A stretch of DNA of 64,000 nucleotides from Xenophilus azovorans DSM 13620 (GTDB taxonomy: Bacteria > Pseudomonadota > Gammaproteobacteria > Burkholderiales > Burkholderiaceae_C): contig NZ_JQKD01000007.1 in assembly GCF_000745855.1 (NCBI RefSeq), positions 182,613 through 246,612 of the forward strand, in the 5' to 3' direction. Position numbers and translations under genes: made by a program. Of the stretch, positions 44,880 through 54,597 are shown piece by piece. Each line of letters begins with the position of its first letter. Position 1 is the stretch's first letter. Under the pieces are notes generated by a model. It saw only the letters and a list, made by a program, of their open reading frames with translations, had not been told where the DNA came from and did no database searches.

Positions 44880-46403
44880 ATGGACGCCACCACCACGCCG
44901 GCCACCCAGGTCGCCACCGTCAAGCTGCTGATCGACGGGAAGTTCGTCGAATCGAAGACCACCGAATGGCGCGACGTCGTCAACCCGGCCACGCAGGAGG
45001 TGCTGGCGCGCGTGCCCTTCGCCACGCCGGCCGAGGTGGACGCGGCGGTGGCCAGCGCCAAGGAAGCCTTCAAGACCTGGAAGAAGACGCCGATCGGCGC
45101 GCGCGCGCGCATCTTCCTGAAGCTGCAGCAACTGATCCGCGACCACATGAGCGAGCTGGCCGCCATCCTCACTGCCGAGCAGGGCAAGACGCTGCCTGAC
45201 GCCGAGGGCGACGTGTTCCGCGGGCTGGAGGTGGTCGAGCACGCCGCCAACATCGGCACGCTGCAGCTGGGCGAGCTGGCCAACAACGTGGCCAACGGCG
45301 TCGACACCTACACGCTGCTGCAGCCGCTGGGCGTGTGCGCGGGCATCACGCCCTTCAACTTCCCGGCCATGATCCCGCTGTGGATGTTCCCGATGGCCAT
45401 CGCCACCGGCAACACCTTCGTGCTCAAGCCCAGCGAGCAGGACCCGATGGTGACGATGCGCCTGTGCGAGCTGGCGCTGGAGGCCGGCATCCCGCCCGGC
45501 GTGCTGAACGTGGTGCACGGCGGCGAGCAGGTGGTCAACGCGATCTGCGACCACGCCGACATCAAGGCGATCAGCTTCGTCGGCTCGACCAAGGTCGGCA
45601 CCCACGTCTACCACCGCGGCATCGCCAGCGGCAAGCGCGTGCAGTGCATGATGGGCGCGAAGAACCACGCCATCGTGATGCCCGACGCCAACAAGGAGCA
45701 GACGCTCAATGCGCTGGCCGGCGCGGCCTTCGGCGCGGCGGGGCAGCGCTGCATGGCGGTGTCGGTGGCGGTGCTGGTGGGCGAGGCACGCAAGTGGATT
45801 CCCGACCTGGTCGCGAAGGCGAAGACGCTGAAGGTGAACGCGGGCACCGAGAAGGGCACCGACGTGGGCCCGCTGGTGTCCTGCGCGGCGTACGAGCGCG
45901 TCACCGGCCTGATCGAGCGCGGCGTGGTCGACGGCGCGACGCTGGAACTGGACGGCCGCAAGCCGACGGTGCCGGGCTACGAGAAGGGCAACTTCGTCGG
46001 CCCGACCATCTTCTCGGGCGTGAAGCCGGGCATGACCATCTACGACCAGGAAATCTTCGGGCCGGTGCTGTGCATCGCGGGCGCGGCCGACATCGACGAG
46101 GCGATCGAGCTGATCAACAGCAACCCCAACGGCAACGGCACGGCGATCTTCACGCAGTCCGGCGCGGCCGCGCGCAAGTTCGAGGAGGAGATCGACGTCG
46201 GCCAGGTGGGCATCAACGTGCCGATCCCGGTGCCGGTGCCGCTGTTCTCCTTCACCGGCTCGCGCGGCTCCAAGCTGGGCGACCTGGGGCCGTACGGCAA
46301 GCAGGTGGTGCTGTTCTACACGCAGACCAAGACGGTGACGGCGCGCTGGTTCGACGACAGCACCACGTCGCATGGCGTGAACACGACCATCAGCCTGAAG
46401 TGA
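44880..46403 (+). CDS. mmsA: CoA-acylating methylmalonate-semialdehyde dehydrogenase
   Basis: 507 residues. Final step of valine degradation (methylmalonate semialdehyde to propionyl-CoA). Seen: [35 protein letters not shown], catalytic Cys in [24 protein letters not shown] 44880 with an AGGAG site 8 bases upstream. It begins the operon, facing the LysR gene, and its stop overlaps the next gene (GTGA). Confidence 0.96.
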   Translation: MDATTTPATQVATVKLLIDGKFVESKTTEWRDVVNPATQEVLARVPFATPAEVDAAVASAKEAFKTWKKTPIGARARIFLKLQQLIRDHMSELAAILTAEQGKTLPDAEGDVFRGLEVVEHAANIGTLQLGELANNVANGVDTYTLLQPLGVCAGITPFNFPAMIPLWMFPMAIATGNTFVLKPSEQDPMVTMRLCELALEAGIPPGVLNVVHGGEQVVNAICDHADIKAISFVGSTKVGTHVYHRGIASGKRVQCMMGAKNHAIVMPDANKEQTLNALAGAAFGAAGQRCMAVSVAVLVGEARKWIPDLVAKAKTLKVNAGTEKGTDVGPLVSCAAYERVTGLIERGVVDGATLELDGRKPTVPGYEKGNFVGPTIFSGVKPGMTIYDQEIFGPVLCIAGAADIDEAIELINSNPNGNGTAIFTQSGAAARKFEEEIDVGQVGINVPIPVPVPLFSFTGSRGSKLGDLGPYGKQVVLFYTQTKTVTARWFDDSTTSHGVNTTISLK

Positions 46404-46795
46404 GCCGTGCGCCGCGCCTGGCAGGCGCCTGCCTCCTGTGGTTCGCGGCTTCGGCCGCGTACGCCCAGGCCGGCGCCGCCTGCGTGCCGGGCGGCACGGT
46501 GGAACAGGTCAACGCCTGCGCCCTGCGCGACTTCCAGGCGGCCGACACCGAGATCGCCGTGCTCTATGCCGACGTGATGCGCGCGCTGTCGGCCCACGAG
46601 CGGCCGCAGCTGCGCCGCGAGCACAGCGCGTGGAACGCTCAGCGCATCCGCGAGTGCAAGGAGCGCACGCGCACGGTGGAGCAGCAAGGCGACGGACTGC
46701 GCCGCTACCATGAATGCATGACCGACAAGACACGCGAGCGCCGAAGCGGCCTGATGCGGTGGCTGAGTACGGACACGCCGGCCAAGGACGACTAG
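46400..46795 (+). CDS. Lysozyme-inhibitor LprI/DUF1311-like secreted protein
   Basis: 131 residues from GTG 46400 in a GTGA overlap with mmsA. Signal peptide ending AYAQAG; then four Cys ([27 protein letters not shown]) and the helical DUF1311 body [16 protein letters not shown], typical of LprI-type lysozyme inhibitors. Its insertion into the valine operon is odd; it may be carried passively or protect the envelope. No ATG is available, so the start is inferred. Confidence 0.75.
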   Translation: MSRAPRLAGACLLWFAASAAYAQAGAACVPGGTVEQVNACALRDFQAADTEIAVLYADVMRALSAHERPQLRREHSAWNAQRIRECKERTRTVEQQGDGLRRYHECMTDKTRERRSGLMRWLSTDTPAKDD

Positions 46796-46799
46796 CACC

Positions 46800-47954
46800 A
46801 TGGACTTCGAACTGAGCGAGGAACAACGCGCCTTCGCCGACACCGCGCGCGAATTCGCCGCCAGCGAGTTCGCGCCGTACGCGGCGCAGTGGGACAGGGA
46901 GGGCATCTTCCCGCGCGAGGCGATCGCCAAGGCCGGCGAGCTGGGCTTGTGCGGCCTGTACGCGCCCGAGCGCATCGGCGGCCTCGGCCTGCCGCGGCTG
47001 GACGCGGCGCTGGTGTTCGAGGAGATGGCGGCGGTCGATCCCTCGACCACGGCCTTCATCACCATCCACAACATGGCGACCTGGATGCTCGGCACCTGGG
47101 GCACCGACGCCGTGTGCGCGAAGTGGGGCGAGGACTTGACCAGCGGCCGCAAACTCGCGTCGTACTGTTTGACCGAGCCCGGCGCCGGCTCGGACGCCGG
47201 GTCGCTGAAGACCCGGGCCGAACTGCAGGGCGCCGAATACGTCATCAACGGCGGCAAGGCCTTCATCTCCGGCGCCGGCTCGACCGATGTGCTGGTGCTG
47301 ATGGCGCGCACCGGCGGCGGCGGGCCCGGCGGCGTCTCGGCCTTCGCGGTACCGGCCGACGCGCCGGGCATCAGCTACGGCAAGAAGGAGCACAAGATGG
47401 GCTGGAACAGCCAGCCCACCCGCACCATCGCCTTCGACAACGTGCGCGTGCCGGCCGACCACCTGCTGGGCCGGGAAGGCGAGGGCTTCCGCATCGCGAT
47501 GAAGGGGCTGGACGGCGGGCGCATCAACATCGCCACCTGCTCGGTGGGCGCGGCGCAGGGCGCGCTGGATGCGGCGCGCCGCTACCTGCACGAGCGCCAG
47601 CAGTTCGGCAAGCCGCTGGCCAGCTTCCAGGCGCTGCAGTTCCGCCTGGCCGACATGGCGACCGAGCTGGTGGCCGCGCGCCAGATGGTGCGCCTGGCTG
47701 CCAGCAGGCTCGATGCGCAGCATCCCGACGCCAGCACCTACTGCGCGATGGCCAAGCGCTTCGCCACCGACGCGGGCTTCAACGTGTGCAACGAGGCGCT
47801 GCAACTGCACGGCGGCTACGGCTACCTCGGCGAGTTCCCGCTGGAGCGGCTGCTGCGCGACGCGCGCGTGCACCAGATCCTGGAGGGCACCAACGAGATC
47901 ATGCGCGTCATCGTCTCGCGCAAGCTGCTGGAAGGTGACAGCGACATCCGCTGA
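46800..47954 (+). CDS. Acyl-CoA dehydrogenase (isobutyryl-CoA dehydrogenase likely)
   Basis: 384 residues. ACAD family with TEPGAGSDAGSLKTRAE, GKAFISGAGSTDV, GGYGYLGEFPLERLLRDARV and the catalytic Glu in EGTNEIMRVIVSRKLLEG. In the valine operon it most likely oxidises isobutyryl-CoA to methacrylyl-CoA. ATG 46800 immediately follows the LprI gene stop. Confidence 0.93.
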   Translation: MDFELSEEQRAFADTAREFAASEFAPYAAQWDREGIFPREAIAKAGELGLCGLYAPERIGGLGLPRLDAALVFEEMAAVDPSTTAFITIHNMATWMLGTWGTDAVCAKWGEDLTSGRKLASYCLTEPGAGSDAGSLKTRAELQGAEYVINGGKAFISGAGSTDVLVLMARTGGGGPGGVSAFAVPADAPGISYGKKEHKMGWNSQPTRTIAFDNVRVPADHLLGREGEGFRIAMKGLDGGRINIATCSVGAAQGALDAARRYLHERQQFGKPLASFQALQFRLADMATELVAARQMVRLAASRLDAQHPDASTYCAMAKRFATDAGFNVCNEALQLHGGYGYLGEFPLERLLRDARVHQILEGTNEIMRVIVSRKLLEGDSDIR

Positions 47955-47975
47955 AAGACGCTCCAATCGCACCCC

Positions 47976-49103
47976 ATGACTGACGCTGTAGTTCTCTTCG
48001 ACTTCCTTCCCACGGCCAACGGCAGGCGCTTCGGCGTCGCCACGCTCAACGCGCCGGCCGCGCTCAACGCCCTCTCGGTCGACATGGTGCGGCTGCTCAC
48101 GCCGAAGCTGCGCGAATGGGCGGCCGACCCGCAGGTCGTCGGCGTGCTGCTGCAGGCCGCGGGCGAGAAGGCCTTCTGCGCCGGCGGCGACCTGCGCCAG
48201 CTCTACCGGACGCTGCTCGACTGCGGCAGCGCTCCCAACGAGAAGCGCAACGAATACGCCGAGCGCTTCTTCGGCGAGGAATACGAACTCGACCACCTGA
48301 TCCACACCTTCCCCAAGCCCTTCCTGTGCTGGGGCCACGGCATCGTGATGGGCGGCGGCGTCGGCCTGATGGTGGGCGCTTCGCATCGCGTGGTGACGGA
48401 GGGCAGCCGCGTCGCCATGCCCGAGATCAACATCGGCCTGTACCCGGACGTGGGCGGGAGCTGGTTCCTGCGCCGCACGCCGGGGCGCACGGGCCTGTTC
48501 CTGGCCTTCACGGCCGCGCAGATCAACGGCAGCGACGCCATCTTCGCCGGCCTGGCCGATGTGCTGGTGCCGCAGGCGCGCAAGGCGCAGGTGCTGGAGG
48601 CCATCGGCGCGACGGCGTGGAGCGGCAACGACCGCGCCGACCGCGCGCTGCTCTCGCGCATCCTCGCCACGGCGGCCGAAGGCGCGTCGCGGCCGCTGTC
48701 GAAGCTGCGCGAGCACTACGACACGATCGAGTCGCTGATGGCCGGGGACGATCTGCTGGACATCGCCCGGCGCCTGCGCGCGCTGCAGTCCGACGACGCC
48801 TGGCTGCAGGGCGCCGCCAAGGCCTTCGCCAAGGGGGCGCCGAGTTCCATCGCGCTCACCTGGGAGCTGTGGCAGCGCGTGCCGCGCATGTCGCTGGCGG
48901 AGGTCTTCCGGCTGGAGTACTGGGCCTCGCTGGGCTTCTGCGCGCACAAGGACTTCGCCGAGGGCATCCGCGCGGTGCTGGTGGACAAGGACCGTAACCC
49001 GAAGTGGCAGCCCGCGACGCTGGAGGAGATCACGCTCGCCTTCGTCGAGGACCACCTGAAGCCGCGCGGCGAGATGGCCCCCGAACTCGTGCCGCTGCGC
49101 TGA
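47976..49103 (+). CDS. 3-hydroxyisobutyryl-CoA hydrolase (enoyl-CoA hydratase superfamily)
   Basis: 375 residues. Crotonase fold with oxyanion residues EKAFCAGGDLRQLYRTLLD and the catalytic block MGGGVGLMVGASHRVV, PEINIGLYPDVGGSWFLRR. Longer than plain crotonases and like human HIBCH. It releases CoA from 3-hydroxyisobutyryl-CoA. Next to mmsB. Confidence 0.95.
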   Translation: MTDAVVLFDFLPTANGRRFGVATLNAPAALNALSVDMVRLLTPKLREWAADPQVVGVLLQAAGEKAFCAGGDLRQLYRTLLDCGSAPNEKRNEYAERFFGEEYELDHLIHTFPKPFLCWGHGIVMGGGVGLMVGASHRVVTEGSRVAMPEINIGLYPDVGGSWFLRRTPGRTGLFLAFTAAQINGSDAIFAGLADVLVPQARKAQVLEAIGATAWSGNDRADRALLSRILATAAEGASRPLSKLREHYDTIESLMAGDDLLDIARRLRALQSDDAWLQGAAKAFAKGAPSSIALTWELWQRVPRMSLAEVFRLEYWASLGFCAHKDFAEGIRAVLVDKDRNPKWQPATLEEITLAFVEDHLKPRGEMAPELVPLR

Positions 49104-49131
49104 ATTTCGAGACATGCAAGGAGACAAGCAC

Positions 49132-50016
49132 ATGAAGATCGCATTCATCGGCCTGGGCAACATGGGCGGCCCGATGGCGCTGAACCTGCACAAGGCCGGC
49201 CACGCGCTGGCCGCCTTCGACCTCTCGACCGCCGCCTGCGAGGCGGTGCGCGCGCAGGGCGTCGCCGTCGCCGCTTCGGCGGCCGAGGCGGTGCAGGGCG
49301 CCGAGGTGGTCGTGAGCATGCTGCCGGCGAGCCAGCACGTCGAATCGCTCTACCTGGGCGAGGGCGGCCTGCTCGCGAAGATCGCGCCCGGCACGCTGGT
49401 GATCGACTCCAGCACCATCGCCGCCGCCAGCTCGCGCAAGGTGGCCGAGGCCGGCGCCGCGCGCGGCATCGCGGTCATCGACGCGCCCGTCTCGGGCGGC
49501 ACCGGCGGCGCCATCGCCGGCACGCTGACCTTCATGGTCGGCGGCAGCGAGGCCGACCTCGAACGTGCCCGGCCCGTGCTGGAGAAGATGGGCGCCAACA
49601 TCTTCCACGCCGGCGGCCCTGGCGCCGGGCAGACGGCCAAGATCTGCAACAACATGCTCCTGGGCATCCTGATGATCGGCACCTCCGAGGCCATCGCGCT
49701 GGGCGTGGCCAACGGGCTCGACCCGAAGGTGCTGTCGGAGATCATGCGCCGCAGTTCCGGCGGCAACTGGGCGCTGGAGAAGTACAACCCGCTGCCCGGC
49801 GTGATGGAGAACGCGCCCGCCTCCAAGGGCTACGCCGGCGGCTTCGGCACCGACCTGATGCTCAAGGACCTGGGCCTGGCGCAGGAGAACGCCACGGCGG
49901 TGAAGGCCGCCACCCCCCTGGGCGGCCTGGCGCGCAACCTGTACGCCGCCCACAGCCTGGCGGGGCATGGCGCGCTGGACTTCTCCAGCGTCATCAAGCT
50001 GGTCGGCAAGGGCTGA
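49132..50016 (+). CDS. mmsB: 3-hydroxyisobutyrate dehydrogenase
   Basis: 294 residues. NAD-binding FIGLGNMGGPMALNLHKAGH, VIDAPVSGGTGGAIAGTLTFMVGG and catalytic Lys in GAGQTAKICNN. Oxidises 3-hydroxyisobutyrate to methylmalonate semialdehyde for MmsA. ATG 49132 with AAGGAG 10 bases upstream; an in-frame ATG at 49114 is less likely. Closes the valine operon. Confidence 0.96.
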   Translation: MKIAFIGLGNMGGPMALNLHKAGHALAAFDLSTAACEAVRAQGVAVAASAAEAVQGAEVVVSMLPASQHVESLYLGEGGLLAKIAPGTLVIDSSTIAAASSRKVAEAGAARGIAVIDAPVSGGTGGAIAGTLTFMVGGSEADLERARPVLEKMGANIFHAGGPGAGQTAKICNNMLLGILMIGTSEAIALGVANGLDPKVLSEIMRRSSGGNWALEKYNPLPGVMENAPASKGYAGGFGTDLMLKDLGLAQENATAVKAATPLGGLARNLYAAHSLAGHGALDFSSVIKLVGKG

Positions 50017-50042
50017 CAGGGCCCGGCGGGCGGGGCGATGTG

Positions 50043-50063
50043 ATAATAAGAATCTCTCTTATT
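50043..50063. promoter_or_regulatory. Fur box upstream of the FecI-type sigma gene
   Basis: AATAAGA, five bases, TCTTATT is a perfect 7-5-7 inverted repeat (50045-50063), preceded by GAT. It matches 13 of 19 positions of the E. coli Fur consensus and is the AT-rich island in a GC-rich gap. Iron-dependent repression of the signalling unit is expected. Confidence 0.8.
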
Positions 50064-50083
50064 TGCTGATCCGCCCTCCGACC

Positions 50084-50629
50084 GTGCCGCATGCCGTCCC
50101 ATCCACCGACCTGGTGACTGCGCTCGCACGGCACTACGACGAACTGGTCGAGCACGTGCGGCGGCAGTTCCGGGGCAGGGGCTTCGAGCGCGAAGTGGTG
50201 CACGACGTCTGCGTCGAACTGCTGGAGCGGCCGGCGGCACTGGAGGCGCGCACGCCGCTGGCTTTTCTGCGGCACATATCCACCCATCGGGCCATCGACC
50301 GCCAGCGCGCGGAGGCGGCGCGCGCCGCGCTGATCGAGTCCGTGCCCGACACGCCCGACCTGCATGCGCACCACGAGGACGGTGCCAGCGCGCTGGCCTT
50401 CAGACAGCACCTGGAGGCGCTGGTGGCGGTCATCGAGTCGTTGCCGCCGCGCGCCCGCCAGTGTTTCCTGCTGCACCGCGTCCACAGCATGACGCACCAG
50501 GCCATCGCCGCCGAGATCGGCGTCACCCGCAGCATGGTCACCCACCACTTCAACCACGCGATGCGGCGCATCGCGCGCGACTGGGCGCCCGCGCGCGAGG
50601 CCATGGCAGCCGGGCGGCCCGGCAGATGA
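50084..50629 (+). CDS. FecI-type ECF sigma factor
   Basis: About 181 residues. Sigma2 VHDVCVELLERP, and sigma4 LPPRARQCFLLHRVHSMTHQ plus AIAAEIGVTRSMVTHHFNHA. Directs transcription of a TonB-dependent receptor in response to an outer-membrane signal via FecR. No ATG is close: GTG 50084 or TTG 50063 (inside the Fur box) are candidate starts. Overlaps fecR by ATGA. Confidence 0.9.
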   Translation: MPHAVPSTDLVTALARHYDELVEHVRRQFRGRGFEREVVHDVCVELLERPAALEARTPLAFLRHISTHRAIDRQRAEAARAALIESVPDTPDLHAHHEDGASALAFRQHLEALVAVIESLPPRARQCFLLHRVHSMTHQAIAAEIGVTRSMVTHHFNHAMRRIARDWAPAREAMAAGRPGR

Positions 50630-51546
50630 GCGGCGCAGCCGGCCACCCGCCCGCGCGCGGCCCGGTGCCGGCCGCGGAGGCTCCCGACGGCCCGGTTGCG
50701 CGCAGCCGCCCGGCGCCGGCCGATGTCATCGAGCCCTTCGAGGACGCGCTGCGCGAGCGCTTCGCCACGCGCGAGGCATTGCTGGCCGAAGCCCGCGCCG
50801 CGACGCGTCGCCGGCGCGGTGCCGTGCGCGGCGGCTCGGTGGCGTTGATCGCTGGCCTCGTCGCCGGCCTGTGGTGGGCCGATCCGGCCTGGCGCACCGA
50901 GGAAATCCGCACCGCCGTCGGCGAACAGTCCCGCTGGACGCTGCGCGACGGCAGCGCGCTGGTCCTGAACACCGGCAGTGTGCTGAAGGTCGAGAGCCGG
51001 CTGCGCACGCGCCGCTTCGTGCTCGAGCAGGGCGAGGCCGCCTTCCACGTCGCGCACGGCTGGCGCCCCTTCATCGTGCAGGCCGGCACGGCCACCGTGC
51101 GCGACATCGGCACCGCATTCAACGTGCGCCGCCTGGGCGACGGTGCCGACGTCGTCGTGCTGGAAGGCCGGGTGGAGGTTCGCCGCCCCGGCCAGCCGCC
51201 GCAGGTGCTGCCGGCGGGCCAGGCCCTCGCCGCGGCCGGCGACGGCCCGTCCCCGTCGGTGCGGCGGGTGGCGCCCGAGACAGCCGGCGCCTGGCAGCAG
51301 GGCCGGCTGGTGTTCGATGGCACCCCGCTGGCCGAGGCGCTGGCCGAGATCCAGCGCTACCGTGCAGCGTCCATCGTGCTGGCCGACGAGCGCGCCGGCC
51401 GGCTGCGCCTGTCCGGCGAGTACGACATCCGGCGCGTCGAGGCACTCATCGACACCCTGCCGCAGGCGCTGCCGGTGACGGTGCAGCGTGCCCCCGACGG
51501 CAGCGTGCGCGTGGCCGGCGGCGGCGCGGCCCCGGCGAAGCCGTAG
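50626..51546 (+). CDS. FecR-family sigma-factor regulator
   Basis: 306 residues. The N-terminal cytoplasmic part is Pro/Ala-rich (ADVIEPFEDALRERF), one TM helix (about VALIAGLVAGLWW) and the periplasmic FecR domain with WTLRDGSALVLNTGSVLKVE and the C-terminal strand FDGTPLAEALAEIQRY. Receives a receptor signal and controls FecI-type sigma. Confidence 0.92.
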   Translation: MSGAAGHPPARGPVPAAEAPDGPVARSRPAPADVIEPFEDALRERFATREALLAEARAATRRRRGAVRGGSVALIAGLVAGLWWADPAWRTEEIRTAVGEQSRWTLRDGSALVLNTGSVLKVESRLRTRRFVLEQGEAAFHVAHGWRPFIVQAGTATVRDIGTAFNVRRLGDGADVVVLEGRVEVRRPGQPPQVLPAGQALAAAGDGPSPSVRRVAPETAGAWQQGRLVFDGTPLAEALAEIQRYRAASIVLADERAGRLRLSGEYDIRRVEALIDTLPQALPVTVQRAPDGSVRVAGGGAAPAKP

Positions 51547-51640
51547 CAATTTTCTTCGCCGGCACCTCACCTTCCGCCTTCGCCATTCGCCAACCCTGCT
51601 GAAGCCCCGATGTCCGGGGCGCCAGAAGAAGGGATTCGCC

Positions 51641-54025
51641 TTGCCGAAGACATCCATCGCCGCAGCCGCCGCCGCGCTGCTGCTGGCTGCCGTCGCCCAC
51701 GCCCAGACCGGGCCGCTGTCCATCGACATTCCCGCCCAGCCGCTGGACAAGGCGCTGGGCGCGCTGGCCCGCCAGTCGGGCGCGCGCATCGTGTTCTCCA
51801 CCGGCCTGACCGAATCGAAGGCCGCGCCGGGGGTGCACGGCAGCCTGACCGTGCAGCAGGCGCTGCAGCAACTGCTGGCCGGCTCCGGCCTGAGCGCCCG
51901 GCCGGCCGCCGATGGCGGCTACACCGTGGCGCCCCAGGACCAGGGGGGCGCGGCGCTGGAAGGCGCTTCGCTGCCGGCGGTGAGCGTCGCGGCCGAGGCG
52001 GAATCCTCCGCCGACCTGCCGCAGCCCTATGCGGGAGGGCAGGTCGCGCGTGGCGGACGTCTCGGCCTGCTGGGCAATGTGGATGTGATGGACGCGCCCT
52101 TCAACATCACCAGCTACACGGCTCGGACCATCGAGGACCAGCAGGCGCGCAACGTCGCCGACCTGCTGGGCCGCAACGATCCCTCGGTGCGGGTGACGGG
52201 AGGGGAGGGCAGCGACACCGACACCCTGCGCATCCGCGGCTTCGACGTGGCGATGGAGGATTCCACCTTCAACGGCCTGCCCGGCCTGCTGTCGTTCTAT
52301 CGCAGCAAGGTGGAGTTCATCGAACGCATCGAGGTGCTCAAGGGCCCCAACGCCATGCTCAACGGCATGGCGCCCGGCGGCGGGGTGGGCGGCGCGGTCA
52401 ACGTGGTGTCCAAGCGTGCCGGCGACCAGCCCATGACGCGGCTGACGGCCGGCTACCTGGCCGACTCCCGCGCCGACCTGCATGCCGACATCGGGCGCCG
52501 CTTCGGCGTCGACAACGCGTGGGGCGTGCGCGTCAACGGGGCGTTGCGCCGGGGCGAGTCGTCACGCGACGACCAGAAGCAGTCCCACGACCTGGGATCG
52601 GTCGCGCTGGACTACCGCGGCCAGCAATTGCGGGCCTCGATCGACTACGTGTACCAGTCCATGCGGGACCATGCGTCCCGGACGACGCTCACCGTCGGCA
52701 GCGCCACGGCAGGCTGGACGCCGCGGGCTCCCTCGGGCGACACCAACTTCACCCAGCCCTGGGCCGTGGTGCGCAGCGGCAACCGTACGCTGGTCGGCCG
52801 CGTGGAATACGACATCACGCCCGACCTCACGGTGCATGCGGCGCTGGGCCGCTCCAAGGGCTGGTTCGACGGCAAGGGCTCGGGCAACATCGCCCTGACC
52901 TCGGTGTCGGGCGACATCCGGGGAGCCGCCGGCGGCTCGGCATTCCATCTGGATACGACGTCGGGGGAGATCGGCATCACCGGCCGCTTCACGACCGGGC
53001 CGATCCGGCATCAGTGGTCTGCGGCGCTCAGCGCGCTGGAGCGCGACATGGCCTACGGCTTCTCGTCCTCCGCCGGCGCCGTCGTGTCGAATATCTACGC
53101 ACCCGTCCACGTGCCCGAGCCCGCGGGCATCCAGCCGGCCGTCGCCAGGCTGTCTTCGAGGTCCCGGCTGCCCAGCTTCGGCATCGCAGACACTTTGTCG
53201 TTCGCGCAGGATCGCGTCAGGCTGACGCTCGGCGTGCGGCGCCAGACCGTCCGGACCGACAGCTTCGACACGTCCACGGGGGCCGTCTCCAGCCGCTACG
53301 ACGAGTCTGCCACCTCGCCGTTCGTGGGCCTCGTCGTCAGGCCCTGGGAAGGCGGCGCCGTCTACGCCAACGTCATCCAGGGGCTCGCGCAGGGTGACAC
53401 GGCGCCGGACACCGCCGTCAACGCGGGCGAGGTGTTTCCGCCGTACAAGACCAAGCAGTACGAACTGGGCATCAAGCACGAATGGAACGGGTTCGGCGGC
53501 TCGGCCAGCGTGTTCCAGATCGCCAAGCCCAGCGGCCTGCTCGACGCCACGACCCTGCGCTACGAGGCCAGTGGCGAGCAGCGCCATCGCGGCATCGAGC
53601 TGAACGTGTTCGGTGAGCTCGCGCGCGGGCTGCGCCTGCTGGGCGGCGCGACGTGGATCGATGCCAGGATGACGCAGGCCGCGAGTGCCTCCCTGGTCGG
53701 CAAGCGGCCGGTCGGCGTACCCCGGTTCACGGCCAATCTGTCGGGCGAATGGGATGTGCCTGGCCTGCCCGGCTTCACGCTGACGGGTGGACTGACCCAC
53801 ACGGGCTCGTCGTATGTCGATGCAGCCAACGCGACGCTCATTCCCGGCTGGACGCGCACCGACCTCGGCGCGCGCTGGACCACGCGCGTGGCCGATCGGG
53901 CCATCACCTTCCGGGCTTCGCTGGAGAACGCCTTCAACAAGCGCTACTGGTCCGTGGGCACATGGAACGCCCTGCTGCTGGGCATGCCCAGGACCCTGGC
54001 GTTGTCCGCCACGGTCGATTTCTGA
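51641..54025 (+). CDS. TonB-dependent siderophore receptor with STN signalling domain
   Basis: 794 residues. TTG 51641 is the only start giving a signal peptide (PKTSIAAAAAALLLAAVAHA) and has AAGAAGGG eight bases upstream. STN domain (LSIDIPAQPLDKALGALARQSG), plug with NVADLLGRNDPSVRV and IEVLKGPNAMLNG, and the barrel ending with VDF. Probably imports a ferric siderophore; with FecI/FecR it self-regulates. Identity of the siderophore is unknown. A GCCCC/GGGGC hairpin sits just upstream (51604-51620). Confidence 0.93.
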   Translation: MPKTSIAAAAAALLLAAVAHAQTGPLSIDIPAQPLDKALGALARQSGARIVFSTGLTESKAAPGVHGSLTVQQALQQLLAGSGLSARPAADGGYTVAPQDQGGAALEGASLPAVSVAAEAESSADLPQPYAGGQVARGGRLGLLGNVDVMDAPFNITSYTARTIEDQQARNVADLLGRNDPSVRVTGGEGSDTDTLRIRGFDVAMEDSTFNGLPGLLSFYRSKVEFIERIEVLKGPNAMLNGMAPGGGVGGAVNVVSKRAGDQPMTRLTAGYLADSRADLHADIGRRFGVDNAWGVRVNGALRRGESSRDDQKQSHDLGSVALDYRGQQLRASIDYVYQSMRDHASRTTLTVGSATAGWTPRAPSGDTNFTQPWAVVRSGNRTLVGRVEYDITPDLTVHAALGRSKGWFDGKGSGNIALTSVSGDIRGAAGGSAFHLDTTSGEIGITGRFTTGPIRHQWSAALSALERDMAYGFSSSAGAVVSNIYAPVHVPEPAGIQPAVARLSSRSRLPSFGIADTLSFAQDRVRLTLGVRRQTVRTDSFDTSTGAVSSRYDESATSPFVGLVVRPWEGGAVYANVIQGLAQGDTAPDTAVNAGEVFPPYKTKQYELGIKHEWNGFGGSASVFQIAKPSGLLDATTLRYEASGEQRHRGIELNVFGELARGLRLLGGATWIDARMTQAASASLVGKRPVGVPRFTANLSGEWDVPGLPGFTLTGGLTHTGSSYVDAANATLIPGWTRTDLGARWTTRVADRAITFRASLENAFNKRYWSVGTWNALLLGMPRTLALSATVDF

Positions 54026-54368
54026 AGCGTGAAAACCCGCACGCTGCGAGGCGGAAGTCTGCCGCCGACCGCTGAGCGGGGGGCGAATATGTCAGAAGAA
54101 TGTAAACGTCTACTCGCCGGGCCGCGGGCCGGATGAAGGCGCCCCGCCGCGTGCGTTGTCGCCGCCTCCTCAATGGCAGGTAGGCGGATCGAAGGCCGCT
54201 TTGTCCACGGACAGGGTCTTCGGCGACTTTACAATTCGCCATATTCTGTCAATTGAATGTGAAATACTGAAGTCGTCCCATGCTGCACCGGTCACGAGCG
54301 GGTGCATCGAGGGACGATTCACACGGTCGGATCACCCGGCGTGCCAGGAGCGCGAGAAAGGGAACCGC
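54026..54368. other. 343-bp non-coding gap after the receptor
   Basis: Holds no gene I can support. It has an inverted TGTCC-AC-GGACA repeat at 54202-54213 and an AT-richer stretch (about 54228-54290) with TACAAT and CAATTG, likely a promoter for the 70-residue gene that follows. GC composition falls in that stretch. Confidence 0.5.
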
Positions 54369-54581
54369 ATGGACGAGGCGACTCTGGGGATGGAAGCATC
54401 ATTTGCCCAATGGGCTGAACTGACGGATGCCTACGCACGCCAACTGACGGCGATGCAGTTGGGCGTGGCGGGCGCGCGCGACGAGGCGACGCGGCTGGCG
54501 CGCGAGATCCAGCAACTGGTGCGTGGGCCGGTCCCGCCGGGCGACTGGCTCGGGCCGATGGCGTCGGCGCCCAGGCCCTGA
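54369..54581 (+). CDS. 70-residue hypothetical helical protein
   Basis: Sequence reads MDEATLGMEASFAQWAEL with a helical middle and a Pro-rich end. AAAGGGA lies six bases upstream of ATG 54369 and supports translation. No family recognised. Converges on cbpM with a 16-bp gap. A separate AT-rich stretch suggests its own promoter. Confidence 0.55.
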   Translation: MDEATLGMEASFAQWAELTDAYARQLTAMQLGVAGARDEATRLAREIQQLVRGPVPPGDWLGPMASAPRP

Positions 54582-54597
54582 CGCCGCTTTCTCTTTT

